The notes beneath the pieces were generated by a model. The model did no database searches and was not told the DNA's origin. It saw nothing but the letters and a program-made list of their open reading frames with translations. A program made the position numbers and the translations under genes. Below are positions 1-11,027 of a DNA stretch of 64,000 nucleotides, piece by piece (position 1 is the stretch's first letter; every line of letters begins with the position of its first letter). Origin of the DNA: Tetrapyrgos nigripes (Eukaryota > Basidiomycota > Agaricomycetes > Agaricales > Campanellaceae); NCBI GenBank assembly GCA_013368315.1, contig JAACJM010000129.1, forward strand, positions 1 to 64,000. Direction: 5' to 3'.

Positions 1-620
1 AACGGAAAGCCACTCGCCAGGGCTGCAAAAGGGACTGTCAACAAAGCAGCTTCACTCAAGTTATATGAAAGGGAGATTGAGGACATGTGAGCTGCCAGCT
101 TGCTCTCTCGAATGCATTCCACTGACTGTCTGACCTGACGCCAGATATGTAAAGGCGAAGCTTGACTAGGATAGTCACAGTCAGAGACGCTTTCCCAGCT
201 TTGTTCAAAGAGACAGATAGACGACGTTCAGTCTTCGTTGCGGATATCCAAGGTACTGTGGATGGTAACAGTAGTGATAAGATGAGATTCTCGATTCTTC
301 GTTTTCCTAGAAGGCGTATTGGTATCATTTATAGTAGTACTCATGAAGGACTCAAAAACAGCGCCAAAATGGACGTCATCATTCGGGTTCTTCGACGACG
401 GAGACGATTTCTTCTCGGAGAGCTTTGATGACTGGTTGAATGGCGAGGTGGTAGAGCACGTTGACGCACTTACAGTAATACAATAGAAGCTGGGCCATGT
501 TTTCGTAGTTGAGCTCATGAATCATGAATACTTGTAATCAGAGAAGAAAGCGGACGCATCTGGGTACAAGGCCATCCCGTCGCAAGGACTCGCGCGCGTA
601 GCAATTCATTAGTGTCCGAG
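1..620 (-). pseudogene. possible decayed cytochrome P450 fragment
   Basis: There is no usable open frame here. The minus strand at about 406-456 reads LYHLAIQP followed after a short gap by LREEI and VVEE, which resembles the helix-I-to-K stretch of fungal P450s (typically LYHLA-x-P-x-Y followed by LREEI). Further downstream an in-part matching SFM motif appears in another frame, and stops interrupt the rest. The 3' part would lie beyond the window's left edge. I infer a P450 relic from this short motif only; a chance match or an unrelated degenerate gene is possible. Confidence 0.3.
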
Positions 621-869
621 GGCATATGTGGTGATACTGATGAGGGTTTTGAAGGAACGTTTAATATGTTCACCAGTTTCAGAGTTGCGAAGAGCTTCAA
701 AATTAAGAATGGAGAAAGATCGAAAGGCAGGGTCATTCGGGTGTTTTGGCAACACTCCAACCTCAGGCAGCGGTCAAGTGTACAATTTTTTTCAGTTTTG
801 CGGGCTACTACTCTACAACATTTTTAGTCTTCTCCTATGTACTAAGCAGATATCTCTATAGATGCACAT
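621..869. other. spacer downstream of FRS2
   Basis: This stretch lies beyond the FRS2 stop codon. A minus-strand open stretch of about 50 codons (610-780) has protein-like composition but no recognisable domain, no start and no clear splice partners. I see no RNA gene or repeat. Confidence 0.4.
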
Positions 870-2697
870 CTAGAACATGACAGCCGGAGAGTTTTCCACA
901 CTCTCAATCGGGACTTTGTGTCCAACAAGTGTCCTGATGTTGTTGATCCCATACCGAATCATTGTGGGCCTCTCCAGACTCAGACCCCACCCGTGAACCC
1001 TCACATCCTTGGGGAAACCCATAGGTTCCAGCATTTCCGGCCTGAACATTCCCGAGTTACCAACTTCTACCCACTTGTTTAACATGGGATGAAAAGCAAA
1101 GATTTCGAGGGAAGGTTCCGTGTAAGGGTTGTAAGCGGGCTTGAAACGAACTTGAGTGATTCCCATCTTGGCGAAAAAGACACGCATGAAACCTGGAAGA
1201 TAATGATAAAGTCAACACCCCTCATAAGCTCGAGTGCCAGCTCACCAATCAGATCGGCCAGAGTTAAACCTCTATCAGCGACAACACCTTCAACTTGATG
1301 GAATTCTGCCAAATGTGTTGCATCCATGGTCTCATTCCGGAAGACCCTATCGATACTGAACAATTTGGCAGGACGGAAGCCATCATCCTTCTTGTCCCCG
1401 TGTTTGGTCGTCGGCCTCGCTCCATGCGTAAATTCCTTTTCATCCCCCTCTATGTCCTCCCCTCTGCACTTCGCCGCCAGCTTATACAGCATATGCGCAG
1501 ATGAAGCGGTGGTGTGTGTTCTCAAGAGAAGTTTACTCGACTCTTCGTGAGACCAAGGCGCACGATAACCTGTTGAGCCATATGCACCATGTTCGTGAAT
1601 CGTTGACACTCGTTTGTAGTATTCGGGCTCGGGGCGAGGGATTTGGGTGGATCGGAGATGTAAAAGGTATCTTGTAGATCACGGGCGGGGTGCTGCTGGG
1701 GAACGAACAGGGCGTCGAAGCACCAAAAGGCTGATTCGACGTAGGAGGAAGTAGGCATTTCTGCAAAACTAGCGATCCGGCAAGTGAGTTTAGATACTCG
1801 GGAAAGGCAAAGGAGACCGACCCATTTCCAAGAAGATATCTCGCAGCTCTTCACGAACTTTCAGAAGCGGATGAAGCGCACCACCCGATGTAGGAATACC
1901 TTCTGCCTCAAAGTTGTATTTCTTGAAGGTAGAAGTCTTCCATGCACCGGATGCCAGCATCTCGGCTGTCAAATCTGTTTCAGGTTTTGCAATAGACGTG
2001 CTGAAGGCTGGCCCTTTATGTACAGTGAACCATTGTCCTTTTCTGATGGAATGTAAGAACGAAGGGATGCAATGTACAGGCAATTACTTACCTCTGTGTT
2101 ATAAGCTTGCGTTTCCGAAGATCAGCAAGGACCTTTTCTCCAGATTTAAGATCCCCAGTTGACTGTATTTCTTGAAGTTCGAGTTGGGTTGTGTCTGTGA
2201 TGGTGTCGACCTGGGGACGTGAATCGATAACAAAATGAAGGTCATGGATGCTACTTACTTTTTTGATTAGACCGTCCCCTTCTTTTGAAATCCATCCCCG
2301 CTTGAACGCGTTGCCTTGCCCAATCTTGGCACTCTCTCTCCAACTATATTTCTGAGTTGGACGGGAGTTACAGGAGCCCTTGACCTTTAGCAGGTAGAGC
2401 AGCCCAGACTCTAGCTTCGTGCGAGCCTTCCTGTGCAATTTGTGTTCCCTCTGGTGTCAATGCATACGAGAAGATATCATGCGATTCGTATTTGACCATC
2501 TAGGGGGAGGTAAGTCGGTGGAAATGGTGAGTAGATTTTCTTACATCTCGACTGAGAAGGGAGTTGAGAGCACCAAGAATGGCCAGCTGTGCTTCATAGG
2601 GATCAGAATTGTCCTGGACATCGAGCGATCTTGTGTCTGCGATGGTCGAGTGCTTCTCAAGGGTATCGAGAACGAGTTGCTGCAGTTGTTCTGCCAT
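870..2697 (-). CDS. FRS2: cytosolic phenylalanine-tRNA ligase alpha subunit
   Basis: This is the alpha (catalytic) chain of the cytosolic alpha2-beta2 PheRS, which charges tRNA-Phe. Exons are complement(join(870..1192,1246..1768,1818..2042,2092..2210,2259..2499,2545..2697)), giving about 528 aa once indels are allowed. The N-terminus begins [17 protein letters not shown]. The class II core carries [14 protein letters not shown], the GYRAPWS/HHxE region, [16 protein letters not shown] and the C-terminal [18 protein letters not shown] motif 3, all typical of this family. Three one-base gaps break the frame: near 2377-2379, near 2331-2341 and near 1625-1627. Exon lengths become multiples of three only if one base is restored at each place. 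The exon 4 donor is uncertain (GTCTCC at 1817 used here, or GTCGGT at 1821). The beta subunit is 18.5 kb away on the other strand. The family is certain; splice details are less so. Confidence 0.95.
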
Positions 2698-3047
2698 TGA
2701 GTCAAATTGTTCATGTGACTTGCTTCGCGTTCTTTCGCGACTCGGACGCGTATTACAACCTCTCGGCCGCAATCTCTAAAAAGCCTTCTCTTCATGCTTA
2801 CACACGCCTTCACCATATCCTTCAAGAACCTATATCTGCATGACAACGAGGGGTTAAGGTTAATGGTGACCTCAAGATCAAGCGGACTTTCAAGCTTACG
2901 CTCTACCGTATAAAGAATGCTCAGGGACTCTCATGGATCTTTGGCAAGCCCCATGACTGACCTCGAGAAAAACAGACTGGAGAAAACGCCACTAATCTCT
3001 GCCTGTTCGACGATAATTCGAGTCTGATTTTCTCGAAGCCCGCCATT
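2698..3047. promoter_or_regulatory. divergent intergenic region FRS2 / zinc-finger gene A
   Basis: This 350 bp region lies between the FRS2 start and the first zinc-finger gene. Its right part (about 2930-3047) is similar to the upstream flanks of zinc-finger genes B and C: a TGAC-x-TCGA-AAA block, then AGACTGGAGAAA, then CGAAGCCCGCCAT just before the ATG. No TATA box stands out. Confidence 0.5.
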
Positions 3048-3357
3048 ATGCCTATCTGTCCTCAATGCAACCTCTACTTTAAATCTGAGTCTGCCTTGCA
3101 TGCTCATTGCAACGATAAGGCAGATCATGCCTACTGCTCGATGTGCGAGCGGCTTTTCGACAATTTCGACTTATTCAAGCAGGTGCGTCTTCCTGTTTCC
3201 CTCTCTTCTGGCATTTGTCTAGTTTGAGCCTTTCTTTACACAGCACCTTCATTCACCTCTACACCAAGACTCGCGTTGCGGGACTTGCGACCAGGGGCTT
3301 TCCACCCAAAAGGCTTTGTATCAACATTTTTGCACCAGTGCGCGTCACGGCAATTAG
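3048..3357 (+). CDS. small C2H2 zinc-finger protein, paralogue A
   Basis: This 82 aa gene is join(3048..3182,3244..3357), with a 61 nt phase-0 intron (GTGCGT...ACAG). It encodes three short C2H2-type fingers of pattern C-x2-C-x12-H-x5-6-H: residues about 4-24, 28-50 and 55-78. They resemble the U1/JAZ-like fingers of fungal RNA- or DNA-binding proteins. The exon 1 length (135 nt), intron position and exon 2 length (114 nt) match paralogue C exactly, and exon 1 matches paralogue B. There is no nuclear targeting signal I can identify and no effector domain. The target (DNA, RNA or protein) is unknown. The start is the first ATG after the conserved flank. It could be a truncated duplicate of gene B that is no longer functional. 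Confidence 0.75.
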
Positions 3358-3982
3358 TGCTTGAATGTGGGTGCGTCGATGATTTACTTCCTTTCACCCA
3401 TTCATCCGAGTATACCAGATTCTAGATTTGTAAACAGACAGTCTGAACGACGTTATTGAATGACGAGTCTACTTGGAACCCTCTTCACTGCGAGTCACCG
3501 GATGTAGTGCTACTCTTCATTTTCCTTTTTGCTTCCTTTCTATCTATTCATTTCCCCTCTTTGGATGTCCTAGTACCTTGTTGAAGCTTTTTCACATCGT
3601 CTTATATACCTTCGCCCAATGTCTTCAGACCATTTCCCACTGTACTCTGACAGACAATCTCGAGGAACGGTCTCCTACGATCCTCCCTCCTCCGAGCCTA
3701 AGTGGATGTTTCTCGGCGGCGCTGAGCCTGAGCAAAAGTACCGTGCAACTTTAAGCTTCAACAACATAATATTTCCTTCCGCTTGGCCCTTGCTCCTACG
3801 AGCGCTTGCAGCCTTCAAACAACGTTTGTTCTTGTTTTCAGGCAGCGGACCTTGAAATATTCATTTCCGACATATAAAGGAAGTCCTGAAGCTTCCAAGA
3901 TGTTTGGGAACCACCATCTGACTTCGACAAAAGCAAATTCGGAAGCTCCCAACCCTCTGAGATTGCTTTTGTCGACGCCATC
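3358..3982. other. spacer between zinc-finger genes A and B
   Basis: No convincing gene lies here. The last 110 bp carry the shared upstream block of the zinc-finger family (TCTGACTTCGACAAAAGCA at about 3917). Two overlapping pyrimidine-rich open stretches (about 3473-3855) look like chance frames. Confidence 0.4.
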
Positions 3983-4974
3983 ATGCCCAGTTGCACTCAA
4001 TGCGATCGATTCTTTACATCTCAATTCGCCTTACAGGCTCATTGCACCGACAAAAGTGATCACGTCTACTGCGTAGACTGCGAACGATTGTTCGTCAGCT
4101 TCACTGCACTTCAACAGGTATATGCCTCACTAATCTGACATCTTCAAGTAAACTGACACGACCATTTGCCACAGCATTTGTCTTCATCTCCTTTGCACCG
4201 AGACGAAACGGACAGTGAAGGAGCGACCGACTCGGACTCGGACTCGTGCTCGACTCGCTCGGAAGATGATGAGCCTTATTGCATTGCTTGCCAAAGACAT
4301 TTCGTTACCCAAGAGTCCCTGGATCAGCACCTTCGCGACAGTTCCCTTCACAACTGGTGTTTCATTTGCAGGAAAGACTTCGGTCGTTTGGAGGATTTGA
4401 ACAGGGTGCGTATTTCACTTCACCCGTTTCTTGCTTCGTAAGAGCTCACGAACTTCTGAACCAGCACAACGCTTCCCGTGTTCACAAAACGGCGGATGGG
4501 AAGTGCCCTCTTTGTAAAAGAATGTTCAAATCACCTTCTGACATTGCCAATCACATCGAGAGTGGCTGCCACCGTAATATTACACGACACCATGTCGCTG
4601 CGGCCATCCACCAGATGGAGATCAAGCCGCCAATCTCCCTTCGTCAAATTGCTGCGGGAGAGTCTGCAGTGGCAAACTCCGTCGTCACAACGTATGTTGC
4701 GACGCAGATGGCATTCAACGGAACGGCGTATGAATGTTACCTCTGCCACCGCGAATTTCAGACCCTTCAGGCTTTAAACCAACATCTCAATTCGCCAGTG
4801 CATGACGAGGAACAATTCAAGTGTCCCCATAAGACATGCGGGAAAGAGTTTACCGTGGTATCTGCATTGATTCGGCACATCGAGAGCGAGTCCTGCGGTC
4901 TGGCGAAGTTCCAGACTGTCGAGAGATATGCCGATCTTTTGACCGCCCAATTTTCCCGGCTTTTGACGCTCTGA
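3983..4974 (+). CDS. multi-C2H2 zinc-finger protein, paralogue B
   Basis: The gene is join(3983..4117,4175..4405,4465..4974), 291 aa. Exon 1 (45 codons) is collinear with genes A and C and holds the first finger and the CVDC half of the second. Exon 2 adds an acidic Asp/Ser repeat linker (DSDSDS) and two further fingers starting CIAC and CFIC. Exon 3 adds fingers starting CPLC and CYLC and a final finger starting CPHKTC, ending in a short hydrophobic tail. This layout (repeated fingers with H-x5-H and SxxH spacing) is common in Agaricomycete C2H2 proteins of unknown role. It looks like the full-length member from which A and C could derive by partial duplication. Nucleic-acid binding is an inference from the fold. 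All splice sites are GT-AG and in frame. Confidence 0.85.
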
Positions 4975-5530
4975 GGAAAAGGTTCTTGATGTCATGTAGG
5001 CTCTTATTTTACTCTCGTTGACACTCCTTACTTCATGTGATCTATCAATTCTCTTTAAGTTTCTGTCGTCTCGTGTCATGGTTCAGGTTTGCAGTTGTAC
5101 TAGTAGTCGCTAAGCTTCATCTATGTGGCAATGCTATTCTTCTATCTCATCTCGCTCTGACCTCTCCCACGGCGGAATTGACTCATGCTTTCATTCGAGG
5201 GTCAAGCTTTCAAGCTCAACCCGCTGTTTCCCCAACTTGGCGTGGCGCTTCTGGTGCTTCTAGCACCATGCCATCCTTATCTCCGAGTCTGGCCGATCAC
5301 GATTGCACTCAGCTCGGATTTCAACTCGTCCTGGACGCAAATTGAAATACGAACCCAAAGCCTCAAGACTTTTGGGGGGATTTTCAATCTGTTCTGGGGT
5401 ATAAGAGAGAGTATCCCGAGACTCTGGGATGCTCAGAAACACCCACGACTGACTTCGAAAAAAGCAGACTGGAGAAACCGCCACTCGCCCATCCGACGAC
5501 ATTTCGAGCCTGCGTTTGTCGAAGCCCGCC
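4975..5530. other. spacer between zinc-finger genes B and C
   Basis: I see no gene here. The last 100 bp (about 5430-5530) carry the conserved flank shared with gene A: ACTGACTTCGAAAAAAGCAG, then GGAGAAACCGCCACT, then GTCGAAGCCCGCCATG overlapping the start. Confidence 0.4.
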
Positions 5531-5835
5531 ATGTCTAACATTTGCTCACTCTGCAATCGATTCTTTGCATCACAACTTGCTCTGCGATCTCACTGCATTG
5601 ATAAGTCTGACCATCCGTTTTGCGTCGATTGTGATCGCATTTTTGTGTCATTTACTGCTCTCAGAAATGTGCGCGTTGCTGTCCTGACTCTCGTCACTGT
5701 AACTGATCATCTTCTTTTAAGCATCTGCACTCGGCTAAGCACCAAGACACTTTCTGCAAATTGTGTGACAGAAAGTTTGTCGACCAAAAGGCGCTAGAGC
5801 AGCACCTCCGTACCAGTTCGCGCCACTGGGACTAG
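5531..5835 (+). CDS. small C2H2 zinc-finger protein, paralogue C
   Basis: The gene is join(5531..5668,5722..5835), 83 aa. It has three fingers beginning CSLC, CVDC and CKLC, with the same exon 1 end and the same 114 nt exon 2 as gene A. The ATG at 5531 is chosen because it matches the start context of gene A (GAAGCCCGCCAT); an in-frame upstream TTG is ignored. Together A, B and C form a head-to-tail array inside 2.8 kb. Function is unknown; any regulatory role is inference from the fold. Confidence 0.75.
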
Positions 5836-6208
5836 CATTTTAGTTGGCTGCCGCATAACTACAATGGCCGAGGATTCAAGTACGTTGGCGATCTTATATT
5901 CTGTGAGGTTTCCCTTTTCTCAGGCTTCGAAACAGCCCAAATTATCTTCGGTATGCCAAAGACCATATACATGAAACGAACAGTGTGTGGCGTGCAGACT
6001 GGTTTTCATATTTATCACAGGCATCCAGTTAAATCGGCCTTTGTCCTCTTGTATGTATAGTAAATCGTGCAGCGTTCTTTTTCCAATGTAAATTACAGTA
6101 TTTTGCATTACAAAAGTCGTACATTTCCGAGTATAAATCTAGGGTATAGGCGAAAACCAAACAATCATCAATGGCAAAAAGAAAAATTAGGGTATCGCTG
6201 TTGATATC
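5836..6208. other. convergent 3' spacer
   Basis: This AT-rich stretch separates zinc-finger gene C (+) from the PRM10-like gene (-). I see no gene, only plausible 3' UTR sequence. Confidence 0.4.
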
Positions 6209-8700
6209 CTAGAAGGAGAACACAGCCGCGTTCTTCCTCGTCCCAAACATATAAACAAGTGCCTGACTCATGAACAACCCAACTGTAATCCAATGGTGAC
6301 TGCGATCATAGCACCTCCAATGTCGATGCCATTGCCGTTAGCAGTGATGCCTCCCGCTTGCGAAAGACCCGACTAGAAGATACTCAGTCATGCATATTCA
6401 TTAGTAGGAGCACGGAACTAGACACCCACCGGAACCAAGAACAGGACACCCGTAACCATCGATGTAAACGCGGTACCGCCCATCTTCCTCGAATACACGT
6501 TCCCAAGTACTCCAACCGTAAAAGCTCCAATCGCAGAGACAACATCCGACCGATTAAAAATGTAATGGTTTGCAATCTTATTCGAGGCATAAGACGCACA
6601 CGAGATGATCACCATGACGGGTAATTGCTTGCTTTTGAAAGGCTGGAGATTGGCCAGAGATGAGAGAAGAGAGAATACCGGAACGATGATGAAAGATGTC
6701 CACATGGGGAAGGGTTGCAGGTACCAAGGGAAATGATCAGGTCGATAACAGCCAGCGATGATGTCTTCAGCGACAGCGCTGGAAGCGCGGGTGAATGTCC
6801 AGGTGCCAACCAGAGGTAGAGTGTCGTTTCCTGTTCCGTTGTCGGCAAGCCAGCTGCCAGTCAACGCGACAGTGCTGGCCAGAGAGCTAGACAAATTGTC
6901 CAACCTATGCCGTGCAGGCTTGTCGATGAGAAGATAGAGGTCAGAACCAATCTGCAAACCGAAACCCTGTGATAGGATATCAGAAACGGCATTGGTGGTT
7001 TGGGCACTCCTTCTTACCAAGAAAAGGGTATAAATCAAGGCGTAGACCATTTTCACACTCCCGCAAACAATGTTCTTGGACGCCAGTTCCAGGGAACTGC
7101 TCACTGCATAACTAGTTAGATGTGACGTCAAAAATGGATTAGAGACTTACAGATCAAATATCCAGGAAGTATGCCTATGATACTTGCAGAAGAAATAGCA
7201 GTGTAGCAGAAGATCTGACTACGAATACTACTAAGACCCGAGCAGCCAAAGAAACAACAATCGCAGCACTGATCCTGGAAGAAAGTCAGAACAAACTACG
7301 GGATGACGCTATCAAAGGGCTTACTCAAAGACATTGGCATATAAAGCGCTCCTGGTTGCAAATAGATTCAGGATAGACAGAACAAAGGCACCAATACCCG
7401 CGAACCACATATCCAAAAAAGATCCGCCAAACGCAAGCGGGCAAATAAGAGCAGAAAGACAGAAAGCCAAGAAACACCTGAAAAACACGGGATAGAGTGG
7501 AGGCGCGTTCAACAAGTCTTCAAGCAAACCAGTTGCTTTCTTGGCACTAATCTCATCGTGAACTACGGAACGGTAAATCAGATGCACCTTGTGAAGAGCG
7601 CCCAAGGAGAGTCTGCCGCTGCATTTGATGAAATGAGTGTCAGAGCAGCCTAGTTCTTGATCCCCAAAAGCAGAGATGATGACGCCGGGAAGGTGGATGA
7701 ATTCTGCCTGCACTTCAAGAATACGAGCGGCAGCCACGAGTTGCGATTCTATCCTGTGCGAGGGTGCACCAAAAGTCATCAATGCGCGAGCAAGCTTGAT
7801 GAGGAACTCTTGTCTGTTGATCATGGCTGTGAAGCTACTAAGCACTCCAAACACAGACCAACACCGCACCGAAGCTGACTAACAAGAAACATTAAACTCA
7901 ATTTTGACTCGCATGAGATGCTTCCGCCGACTGTGGTAATCCATTTGACGAAGTGTATTTTTCTCCAAATCTTCCGGGTCATCGAGACATTGCGCTCTTG
8001 CTCCAGTCACGCGAGGATCGTCGGGATCGAGGATATCAGACGAGACAGAATGAGCAGAGTCTGCACGTCGAAGATCAGGGTGACCATTGGTGAAGGATGC
8101 ACGAGCCGTGGAGTAGTGGCCCTCATCGTCGGAGTATTGAGAGTGAGACGATTGTCGGCGACGCATGATGTTCTTTTCTGCTTCCTTTTCGATGTCGCGA
8201 TTGAGGGCATGCAAGTCGAGCATCTGTGAGGGTACGCCGCGTCTCTTCTGTGCTCTCTCTGCTTCGGGGCTCCTTGCTTCGTCATCAGACTCGGGTTCAA
8301 CATCGCCCACAGCAAAGCTGACACTGCGGCGTAGAGCAGAGCGAAGAGGGCGTTGTTGATTTGAAGTTCCTGAGTAAGCATCCGGAGGAGGAGGTATGTC
8401 ACGGGGATGCTGATATGAGGAGAAGGAATACTTGTTGGCACTCTCCGAGTTATCTTGAGGAGATCGCTCTTCGTAATGAGGAGCTTCGGGAGGGCGTGAG
8501 GGTGTGCTATTTACAAACGGGTTTGGATTGCTCCATTGAGGCGGGCCTTGCTGAGCAGTATCATAATATTGATGATTAGGATCACCGTAATGTTGAGGAT
8601 AGGACTGTTGATGAGGATAGTACTCTGAGTAATCGCCTTGAGCAGGAGGTGGAAACTGAGGAACGCTTGGTCTTGAGCGAGGAGAGTGATCACCATTCAT
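6209..8700 (-). CDS. PRM10-like membrane protein (DUF1212 / ThrE family)
   Basis: This is a multi-pass membrane protein of the ThrE (threonine/serine exporter-like) family that includes the yeast pheromone-regulated Prm10. Exons are complement(join(6209..6372,6430..6966,7018..7103,7151..7274,7325..7826,7884..8700)), about 743 aa. A long hydrophilic Pro/Ser/Gln-rich N-terminus (about 270 aa) ends in a basic SRRKHLMRVKIEF stretch. The DUF1212 core follows (FLIKLARALMTFGAPSHRIE; FIHLPGVIISAFGDQ), then about ten membrane helices. Two one-base gaps disrupt it: near 7237-7239 and near 6287-6291. Exon 7151-7274 is one base short for its flanking intron phases. As read, the frame stops at 6268; with one base restored it runs to the conserved-looking C-terminus ending NAAVFSF. 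The start lies only 22 bp after the stop of the GNAT gene. Substrate unknown. Confidence 0.88.
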
Positions 8701-8722
8701 GGTGGTTGGAAAGCAAGAAAAA

Positions 8723-9346
8723 CTATTTACGACAAACAAAATCTGCCAGTTTGATACCCATGTTCCCGACCGGCGCCCCTTCAATGTCCTTGAATCCCAG
8801 CCGCTCGTAAAATTTTCGTGCTTCAGTATTCCGAGGATCCATCCCAAGCCATATTCCTTCTCCTTCCACCTGCTCTCCCTTCAGGTACTCAACCGCAGTC
8901 TCTATCAACTTTCTCCCCCAACCCTGCTTTTGGTACTCCGATAGGATGTCGATATGCAGATGAGCTGCTGCAAAGGCTATATTGGCTTCTGGGGCGACGT
9001 GCATGTTTCTCAACAACTTCATGTATCTCTCGTCTGCCGGCTTGACCGCAGTCGATGGTGGATACTTCTCCGCTAGGTTTGGCCACCAGTGTTGAGCAGC
9101 ATGTTCTTCATACGCCCGTGTATCTCTCGATCCTAATATATATCCAACCGCTTCATCTGATTCATCGACCAACACAAAACCCCATGTCGTAGGCAGTTTG
9201 ACGTATGGAACTGCGTAGACCAGTCCTGGAAGTTCTCCATAATCATGCAAAGACTCGGCCGATGAGCCAGCATCTGCAGTAAGCAGACAGATCCGAGATA
9301 GAGCTGAGGTATCGCTTTCAACTGCTTTGCGAATTGTAAGAGTCAT
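8723..9346 (-). CDS. GNAT-family N-acetyltransferase
   Basis: This single-exon 207 aa protein is full length for a GNAT domain. It starts MTLTIRKAVESD, has the acetyl-CoA-binding motif Q-x-x-G-x-G (Q139, G142, G144 in YQKQGWGRKLI), a preceding beta strand with HLHIDIL, and a C-terminal ARKFYERLGF helix-strand typical of motif B. It is predicted cytosolic or nuclear and transfers acetyl from acetyl-CoA to an unknown amine. Similar stand-alone proteins in fungi act on small molecules or peptides. No frameshift is seen. Its stop codon is 22 bp upstream of the PRM10-like start on the same strand. Confidence 0.9.
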   Translation of the reverse strand: MTLTIRKAVESDTSALSRICLLTADAGSSAESLHDYGELPGLVYAVPYVKLPTTWGFVLVDESDEAVGYILGSRDTRAYEEHAAQHWWPNLAEKYPPSTAVKPADERYMKLLRNMHVAPEANIAFAAAHLHIDILSEYQKQGWGRKLIETAVEYLKGEQVEGEGIWLGMDPRNTEARKFYERLGFKDIEGAPVGNMGIKLADFVCRK

Positions 9347-9488
9347 GGTGAGGTGAAAGGATGACTACGCCGCTGCTTCATGTGAGCCACCAAACTCAGC
9401 AATAACTTCATATTATCGTACAGAACAAGTCAGTAATATAGCAATGAACGACACCCTCGTCTAAACTAACAGTCCGATAAATGTCCGA

Positions 9489-11027
9489 TCACAGTAACCC
9501 CGCAGCCCTAAGATCATTCTGTAATCTTCTTTCATTCGCCAAGGCTTCAGCAAGTATACGCGCACGATTAGGATCGTCGTGCGGAAGAGTGGCCGCCAAT
9601 TGATGCTCACCCGGATCATGCATATCGTTGGCCACTATCGTCTGCGCCTCGACATCATGTGCGTCTCTGCTACTTCCAAAACCGAAACCTTGACGGAAGA
9701 AATCGCCAGGCGCCACCCCTCGTAAGCCAAACGTTTGTTCAAATTGACTCAGCCCAGTCGATCCCTGCTGGCTGGATGAATTGTTTGATTGCTGAGACGC
9801 GAGAATACCCCGCTCCCAACGTTTGACACGCCAGAAGCCAAGTAATGAGGTCAATAGAATAAACCAACCTGCATCAGGTATCAGTCAGTAATCCATATGC
9901 AACAGAAGCAGAATACCAACTCACCAACTGTCATCAAAAAGAATGACAACCATTCCGTGGTAGCATCAGCGACCATCATCGATGCTTGTTCTTCTGGAGT
10001 AGGAGCAGTAGGGGTAGGCCCAGTGGAGGTGTTGTTCATGTGCCAACCACTCGATTCAGCGGCAGTCGGAAAGTGAGGTCTGCCTGTACCATCATCCGTC
10101 CATGGCTGGTTTTCCCAGGAGTTGTCGGTGTCGGTGTCACGGCCTTCAAGACGAGCCCTGAGCGCGAAGCCATACTGTATGAGTGTGATACCTAGACCAG
10201 CTCGTGAGCCCAGACGAGCCGCATGTGTAGTGTGCAATAGATAGGTGAGCAGGAATCCAACGAATTGGAATGATATAGAGACGAGCATGTTCCACAAGAA
10301 CGAGAATAATGAACCTGTGGGCAGCGAATCGATGATCATTTCACCGACTGAATCTGGGCTGAAGGGCGCATGCACGGTGGTCTCCCAATACGGTGGGACA
10401 GCGTCTGCTTGAGCCGAAGAGTAGGAGGGTGGAGCTTCATTCTGGCTGTCTTCAGGCACAACATACGTTTCGTCCCCTAAGAGTTCCATGAGCAGTGATA
10501 ATACCCGGAGCTGAATCATTCGTACCCTCTGTGATAGTAACTGGCCTTGAGGGCTTAGCCGTCACATTGGCAAAGACACCGTCGTTATTGGTACCTCCTC
10601 CTACAGCTCCTGTGGGCGCAGCTGCGTAGCCCAAACGCTCTTGATAGCGAGAGGGTAGTACTCTAGTTAGGGTACGCTGGAACCAGTTGCGTCTGGGTCC
10701 CGTTCGTGAAGAATCAACCTCAAAGGTGGGGATTAGACCATTAGAATTGCCGTGATTGTTCGGAAGGGCAAACTCGGATGGGGCAGGGGGTGATCCTGGA
10801 GGAGGATAGTCGTAGTCCACATTCTCAAAGTCGTAGGTTCCAGGAATGCGGTTGGAAGTAGGTTGTACAGTGGATGTTGTGCGAGTATGGGAGGAGGTTA
10901 GAGGCTGGGACTCTGATGTGTTGTGGATGTCGTCTTCGTCATCAGAATCGTCGAAAGCAGCCTCCATTTCATGGCGGGCATCCTCGTCAGATCTTGGATT
11001 AGGAAGTGGAGCATAACGGTTAGACAT
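9489..11027 (-). CDS. Bsd2 / NEDD4 family-interacting (NDFIP-like) adaptor
   Basis: The gene is complement(join(9489..9868,9925..10476,10526..11027)), 477 aa. Introns are 56 and 49 nt. The acidic N-terminus (SDDEDD) is followed by a Pro-rich block with Pro-Pro-Pro-Gly and the motif NEAPPSY, a PPxY sequence that binds the WW domains of Rsp5/NEDD4 ubiquitin ligases. Three membrane helices follow (SLFSFLWNMLVSISFQFVGF; the HAARLGSRAGLG hairpin; WLSFFLMTVGWFILLTSLLG). This order is that of Bsd2/NDFIP proteins (PF10176), which sit in Golgi/endosome membranes and recruit the ligase to sort metal transporters and misfolded cargo to the vacuole. The C-terminal tail is long and hydrophilic. The frame is intact throughout. 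Confidence 0.88.

Noticed and set aside
1193..1218. A 26 nt intron in FRS2
   Set aside because: It is too short. A donor 27 nt earlier (GTGAGC at 1245) gives a normal 53 nt intron and the expected protein sequence.
870..8700. FRS2 and the PRM10-like gene as pseudogenes
   Set aside because: All lesions are single missing bases, several in homopolymers, and splice sites and conserved motifs are otherwise perfect. Assembly error is a better explanation.
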